From the NCBI GenBank assembly GCA_034670405.1, contig JAXDDX010000010.1:7571001-7635000 (forward strand): a stretch of 64,000 nt of DNA, read 5' to 3'. The stretch's first letter is position 1; every line of letters begins with the position of its first letter. Below, piece by piece: positions 60,233 through 64,000 of this stretch. Origin of the DNA: Hoplostethus atlanticus (lineage: Eukaryota > Chordata > Actinopteri > Trachichthyiformes > Trachichthyidae). The notes beneath the pieces are model-generated. The model saw nothing but the letters and a program-made list of their open reading frames with translations. It did not search any database and had not been told where the DNA came from. The position numbers and the translations under genes are program-made.

Positions 60233-60734
60233 GGTTAAAGGGGGAAGGCTGTTTCCATTGATAACAAAACTGAAAGGCCACTGTGTGTATTTTGAGCCTG
60301 AGCTCATTTGTATTCATTGATAAGAGAGTACAGATAGCGATGCAGGCGTCTGGATATGAGCAGGACTTTTACGAAGACGTTGGTTTTTTAAGTACGCGTC
60401 GGACCTGTGCTGCTTCTAGATAGGGGCTTTAGGGGTTTTTGTTTTTCGTAGGATGTGTGCCTGCACTTGGAAAGAATGTAACTGATATGTTTGGGTTTCA
60501 TTACAAAAATTGCCTTTTATGGTTTTAAATGTTTTGCGTGTGCACAGACACCACACACCATGTGTTTTCATGTAATCCATAGCTTATTCAGCAACTCGTG
60601 TCTTTGGCGGAGTTTCCTTTTTGTTCTACTGGCTGTGCTTCCCTAGCTACGCAGCGATAAACCACAGATTTGTTCCTGTTTTACGAATGTATTTCCCTCC
60701 CTGTGTTTTCCCCCAGGACGGAAGAGTGCGCCAG

Positions 60735-63445
60735 ATGAGGCTGATGGAGTCCGGCTTGACAGATGCACCGAGGATGATGCTCCTCTTGTTCGCCATCTTC
60801 TCCTTAGGTAAGTCACCCACACAGCAAAAGAAACAAATCTCTTAGTCTCCTATTCAATCTTCAAATCTTATTTTTCTTTGTGAAAAATTCTGCCAACGGG
60901 GTGAGATAACACTTGTTACCAATGTAGTTTCACTTCAACTTTTTTTTAACCTGTTTTAACCTTTTTTAACATGTGCACCCGCTGCGCCCATCACCAGGAT
61001 TGAGTGAGAAGATTGAGCGGGACTTCACGTTTTGCGGCACCTGGCGCCATGGCAGAAACGCCACCCTGAACCTGAACTACAACCTTTCCCCAGGCTGCAA
61101 AGGGATCTCGGTCTTGGCCAGTGAGAGCTCTCTCTACGTAGAGGGGCAGATCACGTCCCGGTGTCACAAGTCTGGTGTGATTCCCCTGGTCCACCCCGGA
61201 CATGGTGCAACTAATCAGAGTCACTTCTGTCTGTACTGGGAACCATTGGTGGACCAGATATGGGTGAAGGTAAATCAGCCGGCCAGCAAGCCTAACACGC
61301 ACTGTAATCTGTTCATCTTAACAGAGCCAAATATATTGCTGGAGACAAGCTCATATAGCGGTAAAGTCAAGTCAAGTTTATTTGTCACATGTAGTGAATA
61401 CAGCAGGTGTGTTCTATACAGTGAAATGTTTAGTTACAAGCCTTACCTACAGTGCAAAAGACACAATAATCAAAAAATAAGTACAATAATAACAATAAAA
61501 ATTAATATATATATAAAAAAGAGTACAGGATAAAGTGTATGAGTTGGCTGACATATAAGTAACTGACACCGCCTGGTATAGAGGTCCTGCATGGCAATGG
61601 TGCAGCTGTTCAGCTTGCAGAGGATCTTGGGGCCCATACCAAATCGCTTCAGTCTCCTGAGTGGGAAGAGGCGGTATTGGTGTGTGTGCTCCACGTGAAG
61701 TCATAATCCGGTTATAGTGTTTATGTGTATCTTCTTATTCCAATCGCAAAATATCCCTGTATTGGTGAACAGTGTCGGGCTCCTTGCTCAAAAAAGCTAC
61801 TCATTTCAAAACACTTACTACTCCCGGGGTCATTTGTGGCATCACATCCTCTCTTAATCAAGTCAGTTTCCTCTCCTGACAATGATCAGAGTCACCAAAT
61901 AGCGTTGATGAGAGGATGGCGGCTAATTATGAGGAAAACAAATCTTCAGTCTGATATTTAGAGGGGATGATAACAAAAATAACGTCTTGTTTACTCGATT
62001 GGTAACTGTCTTTTTTTCTGAAATGGAACTCATTTTTTACGCTGCTCCTCACTGGGAAAAGTAACAGATCACTGTAACATGTTACCACCCAACAGTAGTC
62101 GTAATATTACCAGGGAAAAGGAAATATCACCGACCATACAAATGATGATATTGTTATTTTGACTGTTTCTGATTCTGGTGTAGGTCAATGGACAGAACCA
62201 CGGCCTATGCCAGCCCGCAGGGACTGCAGGGCCGCTGCTATACACATCTCTCCGATGGAGCCAAAAGCCGCGATGGAACCTACGGCATCGCCAATGGAAG
62301 CATCAGAGGCGATGTGGTCACCGACAAAACTCGGACTGCCTACATTTTCATTGAAGACGAACAATGCAGTAAGGGAGGACGTATAGGTTGATGGACGGAT
62401 GTTATCTACATCTGTGAATTACATATATTGCATAAAGTGAAAGGCTTTTTTTTTACGACGCACGTCTGCACGTCTAGACATTTTTACATATGTACTCAAT
62501 ATCTCCTACTGCTGTTATTCTGCACACTCTGCATACTGTAATTCATACATTTTCTTACTTTCCATTCATGTTTCTACTTACTACTTTCTAGTGTTTGTTT
62601 CCCTCATGTTTGATACCACCCCAGTTGCTCTATCCTTATTTATATTCTTTATATCCTTATCTTATATCCTTTTTGCTGTATCCTATTATTTGCTACTGCA
62701 ACTCCCCAATTTCCCCTCAAGGATCATTAAAGTTTCATCTAAAGTTTCCTCTACTAAATGGATGGATGGATGAATTATTACTGAAAAAAAAAGTCGATGA
62801 AGATCCAGTGGACCGTGGGATCTGAATCCTACAAGGACTAACAAATCTCATTGGACTGATCTATAAAAGAGTCCCACTGAACTGCTGCCCAATAGGATTG
62901 GCTCTTAGACATGATAGATTTCATTTGGATAATCAACAGGACTTTATTTCTGGATATTTTACTAGGGATGGATGAATCAATGAATGAAAGCATCCATTGC
63001 AGGATTTTACTGTTAGCTTTACATTTTGCATGCTATTTTTACATGTTTCTCATATCTAGAAGTGATGGTTGAAGGTGTTTAGTATCGTAACTATGCTCTT
63101 TAATCTTGCAGAAAAGGAGCCCTGCGAACCAGCCAGCCAGGGATCCACCCAAGTGAACATGTAATTTCCTCTCCTCTCTTCTTCTCACATATGACATCAC
63201 ATTTACTGTGAAAGCAGCGTGACTGGGTGTTTATTGTTAACATCCTCCTGCATTTGAGTTACTAAATTACTGAGACTACAGCATCTACTGTTGTGAAAAG
63301 CAACGTAATGTGGTTGTGTTGGAAAAACAGAGCGTTTGACTGCAAACAGGAAGTTGAGCTTTGCAGTATGGCTGGGTGGGGTTTTGCTAAAATGCATGTT
63401 TTATGCTGACCACTTTGCTTGCACCTCACAAAAATGATGGTGTTT

Positions 63446-63477
<32 letters not shown>

Positions 63478-63574
63478 ATACAGGATTGAGGAGACGGAGA
63501 GGAGATCCCAGGCTGTAGGGAGTGTTGTGGTGGAGATGAAGAAGGACTTCCAAGGCTACAACGTCATTTTGCCT
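60735..63574 (+). CDS. adhesion GPCR, ADGRG1/GPR56-like N-terminus (partial, continues right)
   Basis: Cell-surface receptor with a large extracellular region; only the 5' part is in the window. Exons: 60735-60807 (after a 3' splice site at 60716), 60998-61269, 62184-62368, 63112-63160, 63484-63574. Exon 1 encodes a signal peptide (MMLLLFAIFSLG core). Exon 2 has DFTFCGTW, an N-glycosylation site NATL, and SHFCLYW, which closely resembles the DFRFC ... HFCLYW pattern of the PLL domain in GPR56. Exon 3 gives GLQGRCYTHLSDGA and AYIFIEDEQC. Exons 3-5 join in phase (IEDEQCKKEPCEP, VNM-IEETERRSQ). Exons 2 and 3 do not: exon 2 ends in phase 0 but exon 3 is open in the wrong phase, as if one base were extra near 62199. 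ATGs at 60735, 60744 and 60774 are all possible starts. The subfamily member is not settled; ADGRG2 is syntenic with SYAP1 on human Xp22, but the domain looks like ADGRG1. Confidence 0.7.
61362..61705 (-). mobile_element. L2 LINE 3' fragment in receptor intron 2
   Basis: Read on the minus strand it contains [13 protein letters not shown], paralleling [10 protein letters not shown] of the L2 copy at 46.8 kb. It ends in the same type of tail: ACAAATAAACTTGACTTGAC. Frames are broken, so it is an old truncated copy. Confidence 0.75.
62420..63100. other. receptor intron 3, no feature recognised
   Basis: Mostly AT-rich sequence with short frames only; TCAAGGATCATTAAAGTTTCA near 62717 is the kind of tail found on fish LINEs, but too short to call. 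Confidence 0.45.
63450..63478. repeat. (TG)n tract directly before a 3' splice site
   Basis: The TG run ends 5 nt before the CAG acceptor of receptor exon 5 (TATACAG at 63477-63483), where a pyrimidine tract is normally found. Confidence 0.95.
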
Positions 63575-63579
63575 GTACG

Positions 63580-63585
<6 letters not shown>

Positions 63586-63633
<48 letters not shown>
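63586..63633. repeat. (CA)n tract just after a 5' splice site
   Basis: The CA run begins 11 nt after the end of receptor exon 5 (63574). Confidence 0.95.
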
Positions 63634-63636
<3 letters not shown>

Positions 63637-64000
63637 GAAGCATACACATGTATTAGATGTGGACCAATCATGTGATTCAGAAGGGTACCAGTGCAGAAAG
63701 TTCACAATTCACAGTGAATGAGCGGCAGCCTTGTTGTTTTCATGTCAGTCTAGCGTCGTGGTGGTTTAGTGGCTGGTCAGAGGAAATCAAATGACACGTC
63801 AGCAGCATTTCACACCACTGCATATTACTGCGTATTCATAAACCATTGAAAAATGAATTGAGAAATGGATTTTATTCAAAATCCCCTCTTGAATGAAATT
63901 GAGGGTTGATGCTCATATGATAGGCCGATAGGTAGCCGTTTTCAAGTGAATGGACCCCAACCCTGGTCTGCCCTCTCTCTAGGTTGCTCCTTCTTTCTCT
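63634..64000. other. receptor intron 5, window edge
   Basis: No further exon is recognised before the window ends; the remaining receptor exons must lie to the right. Confidence 0.5.

Larger units (their letters stand above)
54151..60716. other. upstream region/5' intron of the receptor gene, no coding exon seen
   Basis: Contains several microsatellites (listed separately), a short tandem duplication at 58220-58301, and a segment near 57440-57530 that resembles 2990-3080. A 200-codon minus-strand frame at 55611-56213 has no recognised domain. Confidence 0.45.

Noticed and set aside
1-64000. CRISPR arrays, operons, bacterial or phage-type genes, rRNA or intact tRNA genes
   Set aside because: None seen; direct repeats here are microsatellites or eukaryotic mobile elements, and tRNA-like B boxes occur only inside SINE-like repeats.

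Overview
The window is vertebrate nuclear DNA, almost certainly from a ray-finned (teleost) fish. It has spaced-out multi-exon genes with GT-AG introns, dense (GT)n/(CA)n and (CT)n microsatellites, and fish-type mobile elements: an L2 LINE, Tc1/mariner, piggyBac and a SINE tail ending in repeated ATTAC-type units. I cannot name the species. There is no operon, CRISPR array or bacterial-type feature.

Layout. 1-8.1 kb is repeat-bearing intergenic DNA. 8.1-8.9 kb (minus) is a single-exon gene for a secreted protein with two C-type lectin domains. 9-20.3 kb is intergenic, with a broken Tc1/mariner carrying a SINE fragment, a LINE reverse-transcriptase remnant and two fold-back elements. 20.6-24.8 kb (minus) is klhl23 (BTB-BACK-Kelch, six coding exons). 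29.5-31.0 kb (minus) is phospho2 (HAD phosphatase, three coding exons). 33.1-40.5 kb (plus) is a complete nine-exon syap1 (BSD-domain protein); its introns hold a decayed copy of its own exon 2, a small mariner-type element and a 1.5 kb element with roughly 500-bp inverted arms. 40.5-53.6 kb is intergenic; its main content is a 4.5 kb piggyBac transposon (46.07-50.56 kb) with a 5'-truncated L2 LINE inserted in frame into its transposase gene. From 60.7 kb to the right edge (plus) lies the 5' part of an adhesion G-protein-coupled receptor gene resembling ADGRG1/GPR56, with a possible non-coding first exon near 53.8 kb.

The phospho2-klhl23 tandem order is the conserved vertebrate arrangement (in human a PHOSPHO2-KLHL23 read-through is known). 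Each gene otherwise works on its own: a substrate adaptor for cullin-3, a small-molecule phosphatase, a signalling/synapse-associated factor, a lectin and a surface receptor.

The most useful observations are: three separate reading-frame breaks (klhl23 last exon, phospho2 at an A6 run, the receptor gene between exons 2 and 3), each explained by one extra base; a GC-AG intron and a decayed tandem exon copy in syap1; the transposase-reverse transcriptase chimeric ORF; and a receptor exon squeezed between complementary (GT)n and (CA)n tracts. I see no convincing undescribed multi-gene system.
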